Part shown: positions 16,059 to 24,560 of the stretch, one piece after another | Numbering within the stretch: position 1 is the stretch's first letter | Layout of the letters: every line of letters starts with the position of its first letter | NCBI RefSeq assembly: GCF_001186155.3 | Contig: NZ_CP016540.2 | Coordinates: forward strand, 2,892,001-2,956,000 | Direction: 5' to 3' | Source of the DNA: Planococcus versutus | Lineage (GTDB): Bacteria; Bacillota; Bacilli; Bacillales_A; Planococcaceae | DNA: 64,000 bases | Translations under genes and position numbers: made by a program | The notes under the pieces: generated by a model | Database searches by the model: none | What the model saw: the letters and a program-made list of their open reading frames with translations, nothing else | Told to the model about the DNA's origin: nothing

Positions 16059-16766
16059 ATGCGAATCAATAAGTTTTTAAGCGAAACAGGTATTACTTCT
16101 CGGCGCGGAGCCGATAAGTTCATCGAAGCTGGACGTGTGAAGATTAACGGCAAATTAGCGGAGCTCGGCAGCAAAGTTGAATCAGAGGATGAAGTAAAAG
16201 TCGATGACAAAATCATCGAACAACCAAAACAGAACTACGTATACTTGGCATTAAATAAGCCCGTCGGCATTACTAGTACAACTGAACGCCATATTGAAGG
16301 AAATATCGTTGATTTTGTTAACCATGCCGAACGAATTTTCCACATTGGACGTCTTGATAAAGATTCGGAAGGGCTTATTCTTTTAACCAATGATGGCGAT
16401 ATTGTCAATGAAATTTTACGCGTCGAAAATGAACATGAAAAAGAATACATCATTAAAGTCGATATGCCCATTACCGAATCCTTTTTAGCTAAAATGGAAG
16501 AAGGCGTTGAAATACTTGGTACCAAGACCCTTCCAGCTAAAGCCCATAAATTATCTGCTTATACATTCAAGCTAACATTACGTCAAGGTTTAAATCGCCA
16601 AATCCGACGTATGTGTTCAGCGCTTGGTTATGAAGTTCAAGCTTTGCAAAGAGTTCGCATTATCAATATTCTCTTAGGAGATTTGCCTGTAGGTGAGTGG
16701 CGGGATTTAACCGATTCAGAGCGCAATGAACTATTTAACCAACTCGATTACATACCAAAACGTTGA
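16059..16766 (+). CDS. rluF: 23S rRNA pseudouridine synthase (RluF-like)
   Basis: 235 residues. An N-terminal S4 RNA-binding domain (MRINKFLSETGITSRRGAD, about 1-60) is followed by the RsuA/RluB/E/F catalytic domain. That domain has GRLDKDSEGLILLTNDGD with the catalytic Asp (about 105) and GLNRQIRRMCSALGYEV. The ALNKPVGITSTTERHIEGN segment favours RluF (U2604-type) over RsuA, although target assignment within this family is uncertain. GAGAGG precedes the ATG. The stop is 13 bp before the next gene, with which it is probably co-transcribed. Confidence 0.88.
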   Translation: MRINKFLSETGITSRRGADKFIEAGRVKINGKLAELGSKVESEDEVKVDDKIIEQPKQNYVYLALNKPVGITSTTERHIEGNIVDFVNHAERIFHIGRLDKDSEGLILLTNDGDIVNEILRVENEHEKEYIIKVDMPITESFLAKMEEGVEILGTKTLPAKAHKLSAYTFKLTLRQGLNRQIRRMCSALGYEVQALQRVRIINILLGDLPVGEWRDLTDSERNELFNQLDYIPKR

Positions 16767-16779
16767 GGAGGACATACTG

Positions 16780-17496
16780 ATGTTAACCATGAAAAGCACA
16801 CCAAACCATACAGGCGTCAAAATTAGTGGCGACTATTTTGATTTAGATGAGCTGAACTTAGCTCTTTACAAAGTAATCGGTCAGGAAGATCAATATTACG
16901 GTTATGAAGGATCGCGAATGCGGATCCTTGGCATTTCCTACGAACTTCGCCATGCTGCTCAAGGAGACCGCAATGTGGATTTTGTTTTTAATGGACTGCA
17001 CGAACATACGATGAAGCAGCATGGATTGATCGCTCCCGATAAAAATATATACTTCTCCACAGAAGTACTATGGCCTGAATTACTATATGCAGTCACCGCT
17101 TTACAAGATTTCGTCAACATGTACCAAGAAGATAAAAAATTCACACTGTGGGATCTCCATTTACCCGTCATTTTACGCTTCCAGTCGTTAGTACTCGACT
17201 GCCTGCAAGGGCATATTCCAGTTGAAGAGTTCGAAGTCATTTTAAAAGCATTCAATCAGCTAGCATCTGTAAATGATTACGCCATCCAATACGTAGACTT
17301 ATTAAATGTAAAATACATCGGCATGAACAAACAGCAGCGAGAACAAAGTCTCTCGTCTATCGCATTGAAAATAGCAATACAAGATCAGGACTATGCAACT
17401 TTCCGAAAACAGCTAATTAACGTTGCGTCTCCTCACAAAAAGCCCATACACGAAATCAACATACAAGCAGAATACCCAAAAAAAATTGAATGGTAA
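16780..17496 (+). CDS. DUF6904 family protein
   Basis: 238 residues. The opening TPNHTGVKISGDYFDLDELN and the following YEGSRMRILGISYELRHA are what I recognise as the DUF6904 family, conserved in Bacillales and of unknown function. No membrane segment, catalytic motif or nucleotide-binding site is visible. GAGGAGG lies nine bases before the ATG at 16780. It follows rluF closely. The stop codon is directly abutted by a 122-bp tandem repeat array. Confidence 0.75.
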   Translation: MLTMKSTPNHTGVKISGDYFDLDELNLALYKVIGQEDQYYGYEGSRMRILGISYELRHAAQGDRNVDFVFNGLHEHTMKQHGLIAPDKNIYFSTEVLWPELLYAVTALQDFVNMYQEDKKFTLWDLHLPVILRFQSLVLDCLQGHIPVEEFEVILKAFNQLASVNDYAIQYVDLLNVKYIGMNKQQREQSLSSIALKIAIQDQDYATFRKQLINVASPHKKPIHEINIQAEYPKKIEW

Positions 17497-18025
17497 CCAG
17501 AAAAGCGTAAGCGCCCATGTAGATTCGACGGGCATAAGACAGACCGACAAAGCGGTGCCCTTTACCGCACAGTCGGGTTGGCTTATGACCCTAGAATCTG
17601 GGCGCTGGAGCTAGACAACCAGAAAAGCGTAAGCGCCCATGTAGATTCGACGGGCATAAGACAGACCGACAAAGCGGTGCCCTTTACCGCACAGTCGGGT
17701 TGGCTTATGACCCTAGAATCTGGGCGCTGGAGCTAGACAACCAGAAAAGCGTAAGCGCCCATGTAGATTCGACGGGCATAAGACAGACCGACAAAGCGGT
17801 GCTCTTTACCGCACAGTCGGGTTGGCTTATGACCCTAGAATCTGGGCGCTGGAGCTAGACAACCAGAAAAGCGTAAGCGCCCATGTAGATTCGACGGGCA
17901 TAAGACAGACCGACAAAGCGGTGCTCTTTACCGCACAGTCGGGTTGGCTTATGACCCTAGAATCTGGGCGCTGGAGCTAGACAACCAGAAAAGCGTAAGC
18001 GCCCGTGTAGATTCGACGGGCATAA
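17497..18025. repeat. Tandem array of 122-bp hairpin-forming units (four full copies plus 41 bp)
   Basis: Units start at 17497, 17619, 17741, 17863 and 17985 (partial), each beginning CCAGAAAAGCGTAAGCGCCC and ending GGGCGCTGGAGCTAGACAA. Inside every full unit nested arms pair: GCGCCC/GGGCGC, AGATTC/GAATCT, CATAAG/CTTATG, CCGAC/GTCGG and GCGGT/ACCGC, a hairpin of about 95 nt (17511-17605 in unit 1). The copies are nearly identical; the C/T change between units 2 and 3 falls in the hairpin loop. The array starts one base after the DUF6904 stop codon and ends before the opuA terminator. There is no coding potential and no CRISPR-like spacer variation. Confidence 0.95.
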
Positions 18026-18047
18026 GTTATCTATAAAACAAACTAAA

Positions 18048-18079
18048 AAAAGCTCACGCTAACGTTAGCGTGAGCTTTT
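18048..18079. terminator. Terminator of the carnitine-opuA operon
   Basis: Perfect 32-bp palindrome made of AAAAGCTCACGCTAAC and its complement, giving a 16-bp-arm hairpin with T-runs on both strands. Confidence 0.9.
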
Positions 18080-18121
18080 CTTATATAGTTATTTGGAAAT
18101 GTGTAAATCGCTTAGCAACAT

Positions 18122-18994
18122 TTACTTCCCTAACATTTCGTCTACTTTATCTTGGTTGTTGTCGATCCATTCTTGTGCAACTTCTTCAGGATCTCCACCT
18201 TCTTCAATCTTAACGATCATTTCTTCCACATCATCAAGTGAAATGTTCCAGTTACTTAAGAATTCGTACGCTTCTGGCGCATTTTCTTTTAACTCTGTAT
18301 TCGTTACTACTTCAACGGATGACGTCTCAAAGAATCCCTGTTCATTGGTTAATACTTTCAAATCGAATTTGTTGAACATTGTATGGGGTCTCCAGCCATA
18401 AAAAACAACCGGTTCTTCGTCAGCCATCATCTTTTGTGCTTGAGCGAGCATGCCGCCTTCTGAAGAATTTATTTGTTCCATATCAAATTCATAAGCTTTA
18501 AGTATTTCATCACTTTCAATCGAAGCGCCTGCACCAGATTCAATTCCGTAAAATTCATTGCCAAATTCATCTTCACGGCCTTTTAAATCTTCAAGAGAAT
18601 TGACATCTTCCATATACGTTGGAACCGTCCAGCCTGTATCTGCTTCTGGATAGCTGACAGCAGTGAGATCCAAGTTGTCTTCGTACTTGTTAATGTAGTT
18701 ATCGTGCATCGGCAACCAAGCATCCATAAACACATCAAGATCTCCACGAGACAATCCAGTATAAACACTTCCCGCATCTGCACTTGTTTCAACTACCTCG
18801 TAGCCCATATCTTTTAAGATTAAGCCAGCGATTTTTGTTGGTGGTACAGTACTCGTCCATGGTGTTACACCAAAAGTAATGGTTTCTTGCTCAGCACCTG
18901 ATGCTTCTCCTGTCTCTTCATTATCAGAACCACAAGCTGCTAAAACGGCAACTATTAATGCAATCATTGTTACAAATAAAATCTTTTTCATCAT
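18122..18994 (-). CDS. opuAC: Glycine betaine ABC transporter substrate-binding lipoprotein
   Basis: 290 residues. The signal peptide ends in lipobox LAACG (Cys about 21) for lipid anchoring at the outer face of the membrane. The mature part matches OpuAC-type receptors: FGVTPWTSTVPPTKIAGL, DVFMDAWLPMHDNYI and FYGWRPHTMFNKFDLKVL, the Trp-rich segments that form the aromatic cage for trimethylammonium groups. It binds glycine betaine and probably related compatible solutes. It is the last gene of a six-gene operon, 11 bp after the permease, with AAAGGGG upstream. Confidence 0.93.
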   Translation of the reverse strand: MMKKILFVTMIALIVAVLAACGSDNEETGEASGAEQETITFGVTPWTSTVPPTKIAGLILKDMGYEVVETSADAGSVYTGLSRGDLDVFMDAWLPMHDNYINKYEDNLDLTAVSYPEADTGWTVPTYMEDVNSLEDLKGREDEFGNEFYGIESGAGASIESDEILKAYEFDMEQINSSEGGMLAQAQKMMADEEPVVFYGWRPHTMFNKFDLKVLTNEQGFFETSSVEVVTNTELKENAPEAYEFLSNWNISLDDVEEMIVKIEEGGDPEEVAQEWIDNNQDKVDEMLGK

Positions 18995-19005
18995 TCATTT
19001 CCCCT

Positions 19006-19842
19006 TTATTTTTTATTTTTACGAGCCAACCCTTGGGTGATTCGATCCATCACGATTGCTAAAACAACAATTCCTAAACCACCTGTTAGACCCAGACCTA
19101 CGTTAACGGTAGAGATTCCTTCAAGAACTACTGAACCAAGCCCTGGAGCTCCAATCATTGAGGCGATAACTGCCATTGATAAGGCGAGCATCATCGTCTG
19201 ATTAATTCCTGCCATAATAGAAGGCATTGCTAAAGGCAACTGTACTTTGTAGAGGAGCTGCCATTTTGTTGAGCCGAAAGCTTTCGATGCTTCTACAACA
19301 TCTTCTGGAACCTGCTGAATGCCGAGCGTCGTCATACGAACAGCTGGTGGTGTCGCAAATACGAAAGTGGCAATAACAGCCGGAACATTTCCGAGCCCAA
19401 ATAACAGAATAGCTGGTATCAAATATACGAAACTTGGCAAAGTCTGCATAAAGTCCAAAATCGGTCGAACAATACTGGCCATCGTTTTATTGGTTGCAGC
19501 TACTATTCCGAGTGGAATACCGATAATTATTGATATTAATGTAGAAACAATAACGATCGCTACCGTCTGCATAGCTGCTTCCCATAAACCGACAGATCCT
19601 AGATAAAAGCTACCTATCAATGCGAATAACGCCAGTCCTTTACCAGAGAACTTCCATGCAACTAATACAAGAATCAGCACAAGCAACTCAGGAGGAGTTG
19701 CAATTAGCAAATCGGTTACACCATCGACAAAAGTTCGTAGGCTATCGCTTATGCTGTCAAAAAAGTCACCCGTCACTGGCAAGAGCCAATCATTTACAAA
19801 TCGATTTGTCCATTCCTCAAGAGGTAATGTGAAATAGTTCAT
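19006..19842 (-). CDS. opuAB: Glycine betaine ABC transporter permease
   Basis: 278 residues with about seven membrane segments. The ABC-contact loop is recognisable as VEASKAFGSTKWQLLYKVQLPLAMPSIMAG split around Glu-Ala-x3-Gly, and the N-terminal LPLEEWTNRFVNDWL helix is typical of OpuAB/ProW. It forms the membrane channel for betaine import. The start overlaps the opuAA stop by 4 bp (ATGA). Confidence 0.93.
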   Translation of the reverse strand: MNYFTLPLEEWTNRFVNDWLLPVTGDFFDSISDSLRTFVDGVTDLLIATPPELLVLILVLVAWKFSGKGLALFALIGSFYLGSVGLWEAAMQTVAIVIVSTLISIIIGIPLGIVAATNKTMASIVRPILDFMQTLPSFVYLIPAILLFGLGNVPAVIATFVFATPPAVRMTTLGIQQVPEDVVEASKAFGSTKWQLLYKVQLPLAMPSIMAGINQTMMLALSMAVIASMIGAPGLGSVVLEGISTVNVGLGLTGGLGIVVLAIVMDRITQGLARKNKK

Positions 19843-21032
19843 GATGTAGTCACCTCTCCTTTGCCTAATACTAAGCCGGAAAGGATAGAAACTCGTGACA
19901 CGATTCCAAGTAATTTTCCGTTATCAATTACTGCCAGTGGGTATTTCGCTTCGACAGCCACACCAAAGAGGTCATTTAAAGGAGTTTCTGGAGAAATTTC
20001 ATGAATATCTTCAATCAATACACTTTCAATTGTTGCACTTTTCTTATAAGCATCAATTGCATTGTCAATGGTTAACAATCCTTTAAAATTATTTTCTTTG
20101 TCTACTACAAAAATACTTGAAGCTCCAACTTCTTCCATTTTCCGAACAGCTGCTAACGCACCACTTTTATCAATGATATGAACATCTGGTTTTTTCATAA
20201 CATGAGAAGCCATTAGCACTTTCGAACGATCAACGTCTTTAACAAAATTTGAAACATATTCATTTGCAGGATTTTCTAAAATTTCATCAGCTGTCCCTAC
20301 TTGAACAATTTCACCATTCTTCATAATGGCAATACGATCTCCTAATTTCAATGCTTCATCTAAATCATGCGTAATAAACAATACCGTTTTCCCTAATCTG
20401 TTTTGCAATTTCAATAATTCATCTTGCATTTCTTTACGGATCAGTGGATCAAGTGCGCTAAATGCTTCGTCCATTAGAAGAATATCTGAATCATTGGCAA
20501 GTGCTCGTGCCAATCCAACACGTTGCTGCATGCCACCACTCAATTCTTTCGGGTAACTTTGTTCATAGCCTTGTAAACCAACGTCTTCGATAGATTGCTG
20601 TGCACGTTTATGACGCTCGTCTTTTTTGACTCCTTGAATTTCAAGACCATAAGCAATATTTTCTAAAACTGTACGATGTGGAAACAATCCGAATTGTTGA
20701 AATACCATCCCTAGCTTTTTTCGTCTTGTTTCAGTCAATTCTTTTTTTCCCATTTCAATAATATTTTCGCCATCTATTAACACTTCACCTGAAGTCGGCT
20801 CAATCAACCGATTTACTAGCCGTATTAATGTGGATTTACCACTTCCTGATAACCCCATAATGACAAAAAACTCGCCTGCTTCTACTGAAAATGAAGCTTG
20901 GTTGACGCCAACAGTCATTCCAGTTTCTGCTAAAATGTCTTCTTTCTGTTCACCATTCATGAGTCTCTTCAATCCTTGTTGTGGATGAGAGCCAAAAATC
21001 TTCGTTAGGTTATTCACTTGAATCTTTTTCAT
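19839..21032 (-). CDS. opuAA: Glycine betaine ABC transporter ATP-binding protein with CBS pair
   Basis: 397 residues. Walker A GLSGSGKST, signature LSGGMQQRVGLARAL, Walker B LLMDEAFSALDP and the H-loop FITHDLDE are all present. The C-terminal tandem CBS domains (about 280-395) act as the ionic-strength and c-di-AMP-sensitive gate in OpuA/OpuC transporters. The ATG at 21032 is chosen for its spacing from GAGGAG; another in-frame ATG lies six bases upstream. It follows the betainyl-CoA thioesterase gene by 33 bp, linking import directly to the carnitine-conversion genes. Confidence 0.93.
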   Translation of the reverse strand: MKKIQVNNLTKIFGSHPQQGLKRLMNGEQKEDILAETGMTVGVNQASFSVEAGEFFVIMGLSGSGKSTLIRLVNRLIEPTSGEVLIDGENIIEMGKKELTETRRKKLGMVFQQFGLFPHRTVLENIAYGLEIQGVKKDERHKRAQQSIEDVGLQGYEQSYPKELSGGMQQRVGLARALANDSDILLMDEAFSALDPLIRKEMQDELLKLQNRLGKTVLFITHDLDEALKLGDRIAIMKNGEIVQVGTADEILENPANEYVSNFVKDVDRSKVLMASHVMKKPDVHIIDKSGALAAVRKMEEVGASSIFVVDKENNFKGLLTIDNAIDAYKKSATIESVLIEDIHEISPETPLNDLFGVAVEAKYPLAVIDNGKLLGIVSRVSILSGLVLGKGEVTTS

Positions 21033-21065
21033 CGACATGCTCCTCATTGTTTTTACTACGACTAA

Positions 21066-21533
21066 TTATCGAAAACCAATTTTTCTACCTGCTTGTTTTG
21101 GCAGCGGATGATTTTTTTGTTCCGCTCTTAACTTTTCTATTGTTGCAGCTACGATTTCCGGAAACGGTGCAGGTTTACCTTGTGTAGAATCCATTCCCAT
21201 CCACATCTGTTCACTTGTGGCAACCAGCTCGTCAGCTGCATTGGTCATCGAAAGAAAGGTATGCAATCTTTTTGCATCACTATCCAATAATTCCACTTTA
21301 ATCGCTAAGCTATCTTGTTCATGAACTTCTTTCAAATAACATAGATGTGTTTCAAGTGTAAAAATAGTGTAGCTTTGCTTTAACCGTACAGTTTCAGTCA
21401 ATCCTATAAAATCGATAAAATGATCTGTTGCTTGACTGAACGCTTTTGCATAGGCTGCATCGTTCATATGACCATTGTAATCAACCCAGTCACTTGGAAC
21501 GTTTTTTTCATATAGAAAAGTGGAATTCGTCAC
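21066..21533 (-). CDS. cdhB: Betainyl-CoA thioesterase (CdhB-like hotdog protein)
   Basis: 155 residues, 4HBT hotdog fold. VDYNGHMNDAAYAKAFSQAT carries the catalytic Asp/Asn and the H-M-N turn, and SYTIFTLETHLCYLKEV is the second strand. In the known carnitine pathway this enzyme hydrolyses betainyl-CoA to glycine betaine and CoA. The assignment rests on position between carnitine dehydrogenase and opuA. The start is the GTG at 21533 with AAAGGAGTGG upstream. It lies 22 bp downstream of cdhA. Confidence 0.82.
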   Translation of the reverse strand: MTNSTFLYEKNVPSDWVDYNGHMNDAAYAKAFSQATDHFIDFIGLTETVRLKQSYTIFTLETHLCYLKEVHEQDSLAIKVELLDSDAKRLHTFLSMTNAADELVATSEQMWMGMDSTQGKPAPFPEIVAATIEKLRAEQKNHPLPKQAGRKIGFR

Positions 21534-21555
21534 GTTTCCCACTCCTTTCAACAGT

Positions 21556-22536
21556 CTATTTTTCGACTAGTATGTTATCGGTTGCTGTAGTTTCTGGCCA
21601 ATAGGACTTAACTAGACTCAGTAATTCAACCAAAAATTCGTTGCGTTTGTTTTCTAAATCAGCAATTGTTGTGTCGCCTGCATGACTTTCACAGCCTGTT
21701 ATTACTTTTTCTTTTAGCTCATCTGTTAATTCAGGTGCTTCGAGCTTAGTCCAAGGCAATTTTAATGCTGGACCGAATTGTTCAAGCATATGACGCATTC
21801 CTTTTTCACCGCCTGCAAGATGAAAAGTTAAAAACGGTCCCATTTGAGCCCAGCGAAGACCTGCTCCATAAATAATGGCAGCATCTACTTCTTCTGTAGT
21901 AGCAACTCCATCATTTACTAAGTGCAAAGCTTCGCGCCATAATGCCTCCATTAATCGATCAGCCAAATGACCTTCGATTTCTTTTTGAATCACTAAAGGC
22001 TTCATTCCAATACTTGCATAAAAGCTTTTGGCGCGGTCTATCGTATGTGTATCAGTCTTTTGGCCTGCTACTAATTCCACCAGCGGCAGTATATAAACGG
22101 GATTGAAAGGATGAGCTACGATTAAGCGTTCAGGATGCTTTAATCCTTCTTGTAAGACACTTGGCATGATACCCGATGTACTCGAACCGATAATAGCATC
22201 TTCTTTGGCATATGCATCGATGCTTGCCAATACGGATTTTTTCAATTCTTCTCGCTCAGGTACATTTTCTTGGATTAAATCAGCTTCACAAACCGCTTGT
22301 TCAATAGTCGGCATAAATGTAAGGCGGTTTTGATCCGCTCCTTCTGCTAATCCGATTTTCACTAATGAAGGCCATGCTTGATCTAATGCTTTTTGCGTCC
22401 GCTGTTGTGCACCTTCAGCAGGATCAAATGCGATTACATCGAAACCTTGTGCTAAAAAACGAGCAATCCAGCCATTACCGATTACACCTGTTCCAATCAC
22501 TGCAATTTTTTTAAACTCAGACAGTCTATTTCCCAT
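21556..22536 (-). CDS. cdhA: L-carnitine dehydrogenase (3-hydroxyacyl-CoA dehydrogenase family)
   Basis: 326 residues. The N-terminal Rossmann fold has AVIGTGVIGNGWIARFLAQG (Gly-x-Gly-x-x-Gly, NAD binding) and IQENVPEREELK. The dehydrogenase core motif SSTSGIMPSVLQ follows, then VAHPFNPVYILPLVELV with the catalytic His. The length and the HPFNPVY box fit carnitine 3-dehydrogenase, which oxidises L-carnitine to 3-dehydrocarnitine. The start codon overlaps the stop of the upstream cleavage-enzyme gene (TAATG). The operon with a BKACE enzyme, a thioesterase and OpuA makes carnitine the best substrate. Confidence 0.88.
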   Translation of the reverse strand: MGNRLSEFKKIAVIGTGVIGNGWIARFLAQGFDVIAFDPAEGAQQRTQKALDQAWPSLVKIGLAEGADQNRLTFMPTIEQAVCEADLIQENVPEREELKKSVLASIDAYAKEDAIIGSSTSGIMPSVLQEGLKHPERLIVAHPFNPVYILPLVELVAGQKTDTHTIDRAKSFYASIGMKPLVIQKEIEGHLADRLMEALWREALHLVNDGVATTEEVDAAIIYGAGLRWAQMGPFLTFHLAGGEKGMRHMLEQFGPALKLPWTKLEAPELTDELKEKVITGCESHAGDTTIADLENKRNEFLVELLSLVKSYWPETTATDNILVEK

Positions 22537-23429
22537 TATTCTCCACCTCCATAAGGATTTCTTAACTTAAAGTGGATGCGTGCTTCTTCAGGTGTCATCA
22601 CTTCTATATTTGTTGCATGCAATTTTGTCACAGCTTGATCAACAAGTTGCTCATTGCGTGCAAAAATTCCTTTTCCTAAGTAGAGATTGTCTTCAAGTCC
22701 CACGCGAACATTTCCGCCATGCTCTGCAGCCATTTCCAAAATCGGCATTTGCATGCGTCCAATACCAAAAGCTGACCAATGAGCGTTGTCTGGAAGACGA
22801 TTTTTCATGTACAGCATCGTTTCTTCATCGGCTTCTGCTCCCCACGGAATACCAAGACAGAATTGGAACATCGGATCTCCATCAACTAGACCTTCTGCGA
22901 TTAATTGCTTAGCGAACCGAAGATGTCCCGTATCGAAACACTCAAGTTCTGGCTTGACGCCGCTTTGTTGTATAAGCCTTGCTTGTTCACGCAGCCAATC
23001 AGTAGGGCTCATGTAAACCATATCGCCAAAGTTGACACTGCCGCAATCTAACGTACACATTTCTGGAAGCAAACTGCCTACTGGCTCGTGTCGTTCTTCA
23101 GGCGTTTGCATATCCGTACCTTCTGCGCCTATTGAAGGGTTTGACAGATTAGGGATAAAGTCTCCACCACCACCAGACGTAATATTAATAATTACATCTG
23201 TTTTGGATTCACGAATGCGTTCAATAATTTCTTGGTAATGATCTAGATTATGGCTAATGCCACCTGTTTTAGGATCACGTGCATGAACATGTGCAACTGT
23301 CGCACCTGCTTTTGCAGATTCAATTGCTGACTCTGCTATTTCTTTTGGAGTTATGGGGACATATTGATTTTTCCCAGTGGTATCTCCAGCTCCTGTTACT
23401 GCTGCTGTTAATAATACTTTTCGTGTCAT
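22536..23429 (-). CDS. cdhC: 3-Dehydrocarnitine cleavage enzyme (BKACE/DUF849 family)
   Basis: 297 residues of the beta-keto acid cleavage enzyme family, a TIM barrel using zinc. KVLLTAAVTGAGDT, the zinc histidines in AHVHARDPKTG, NITSGGGGDF and VRVGLEDNLYLGKG are the family motifs. With acetyl-CoA it would convert 3-dehydrocarnitine to betainyl-CoA and acetoacetate. The ATG at 23429 is chosen because GGGAGAG is upstream; a longer in-frame start lacks one. It is first in the six-gene operon, 94 bp downstream of the operator at 23523-23536. BKACE specificity varies; carnitine is inferred from neighbours. Confidence 0.87.
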   Translation of the reverse strand: MTRKVLLTAAVTGAGDTTGKNQYVPITPKEIAESAIESAKAGATVAHVHARDPKTGGISHNLDHYQEIIERIRESKTDVIINITSGGGGDFIPNLSNPSIGAEGTDMQTPEERHEPVGSLLPEMCTLDCGSVNFGDMVYMSPTDWLREQARLIQQSGVKPELECFDTGHLRFAKQLIAEGLVDGDPMFQFCLGIPWGAEADEETMLYMKNRLPDNAHWSAFGIGRMQMPILEMAAEHGGNVRVGLEDNLYLGKGIFARNEQLVDQAVTKLHATNIEVMTPEEARIHFKLRNPYGGGE

Positions 23430-23522
23430 ACAATCTCTCCCGCTATTTTTAGGCATCATTTAAATACAATTCACTTTTTATCTTAAAATAAAAATTCATT
23501 ATTTTTTTATATTTTAAACTGT

Positions 23523-23536
23523 ACCATCCGGACGGT
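23523..23536. promoter_or_regulatory. Putative TetR operator upstream of the carnitine operon
   Basis: ACCATCCGGACGGT, a near-palindrome with ACCRTCC-type arms, matching the site before the tetR gene (24255-24268) at 11 of 14 positions. It lies between the tetR terminator and the first operon gene. Confidence 0.6.
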
Positions 23537-23627
23537 AATGTTTCAAGGCGACTTCTGTACAGATGAGCTACATTTTCGACAACTAACACTTCAATCCTAG
23601 TCATCCCATAGCCTTAGCGCATTGATC

Positions 23628-23671
23628 AAAAAAAAAAAAAAAATCACGTCATTTCGTTAAATGACATGATT
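23628..23671 (-). terminator. Terminator of the tetR gene
   Basis: Minus-strand stem AATCATGTCATTT / AAATGACGTGATT followed by sixteen T residues, a few bases past the tetR stop codon. Confidence 0.9.
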
Positions 23672-23677
23672 TCCGCT

Positions 23678-24214
23678 TTATTCATCTATCCAGTTTTTCA
23701 ATTTCAAATAAACTTCTTCTTTTCGCTCTTCGCTTAAATGGTGAATATCAAAAAGCTCAGATAACCAAATGCCATCTGTCGCTAAACGAATGATAGTCGC
23801 TTTTACCGGGTCTATACCATCGTTCTCAATTTCAGTTTGCCATTCGTTATAGAGATCTCGTATTGGGTCTAACAAATCAGAATTCACTGCTTTAGCAGCT
23901 AATAACCCTGCATGCATCTCTTTGTTAGGATACGTATTGTTAAAGGTTACGTCAGTGTACGATCGAATCCACTGTCCTCTTTCTTTTGATGATTCAGCTA
24001 CCGAAGTAGCAATTTTAACACGATAGTTTTCAGCTAAGTGATCTACCATTCCTTTGACCAAAGCTTCTTTTGAAGGAAAATGGTAAAGCAACCCGCCTTT
24101 GCTAACTCCAGCTTCAATAGCCGTTGCTTCTAAGGTCAAATTAAAAATACCTCGTTCACTGACTATTTTTGATGCTGCATGAAGGATTTCAACTTTTCTG
24201 GTAGCTCTGGCCAT
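23678..24214 (-). CDS. TetR/AcrR family regulator of the carnitine-betaine operon
   Basis: 178 residues. The N-terminal helix-turn-helix (VEILHAASKIVSERGIFNLT, then SKGGLLYHFPSKEALVKGMV, about 10-55) is typical TetR. The C-terminal ligand domain is of the TetR_C type. It is transcribed in the same direction as the carnitine operon but ends at its own terminator. Similar operator-like palindromes lie upstream of both tetR and cdhC, suggesting autoregulation and repression of the operon. Carnitine or a pathway intermediate as the inducer is inferred. GGAGAT precedes the ATG. Confidence 0.85.
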   Translation of the reverse strand: MARATRKVEILHAASKIVSERGIFNLTLEATAIEAGVSKGGLLYHFPSKEALVKGMVDHLAENYRVKIATSVAESSKERGQWIRSYTDVTFNNTYPNKEMHAGLLAAKAVNSDLLDPIRDLYNEWQTEIENDGIDPVKATIIRLATDGIWLSELFDIHHLSEERKEEVYLKLKNWIDE

Positions 24215-24254
24215 ATATATATCTCCTTTTCAAAACAAATGTAATTTTTACTAT

Positions 24255-24268
24255 ACTACCTGGACGGT
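24255..24268. promoter_or_regulatory. Putative TetR operator upstream of tetR
   Basis: ACTACCTGGACGGT, 41 bp upstream of the tetR start codon, overlapping its likely promoter. It shares the right half-site GGACGGT exactly with the site at 23523-23536. Confidence 0.6.
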
Positions 24269-24517
24269 TTTTTTTCAAATCCACTTTTAATGTTAGAGAA
24301 CTTTTGAAAAAGGTTTATTTAAATGACAAGTGCCTAACTTAAAAGAAGTGTGATTATATAGGACGATTTTTTCTACTGGCTCCTTGTGGAGAAGAGGTGG
24401 AAAACGCCGAGTTTGTGACCGTTAAAAACTAGTAGATGATATTTACGAAAGCAATGTCGAAGAAGATATGCCAACGATTTCTGCTTCTATTATTTAAAAT
24501 CAGGATAGCTGTCATAT
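24269..24517. other. Intergenic region with a possible gene remnant
   Basis: No complete gene. A short plus-strand frame at 24432-24497 reads VDDIYESNVEEDMPTISASI before a stop. It has the composition of a protein C-terminus but no start or ribosome site, so it may be the tail of a decayed gene. I do not recognise the family. Confidence 0.35.
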
Positions 24518-24550
24518 AAAAAAGCCGTTCTTTGTAGAATGGCTTTTTTA
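24518..24550 (-). terminator. Terminator of the CBS gene
   Basis: AAAAAAGCCGTTCT / AGAATGGCTTTTTT with a four-base loop, immediately downstream of the CBS protein stop codon. Confidence 0.87.
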
Positions 24551-24560
24551 TCATTTGCTG

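Noticed and set aside
17423..17614. Open frame running from DUF6904 into the repeat
   Set aside because: It is out of frame with the real gene, has no ribosome site and consists largely of repeat DNA.
17497..18025. Regular 122-bp repeats considered as a CRISPR array
   Set aside because: The whole period is repeated almost identically, so there are no variable spacers, the unit is far too long, and no cas genes lie nearby.
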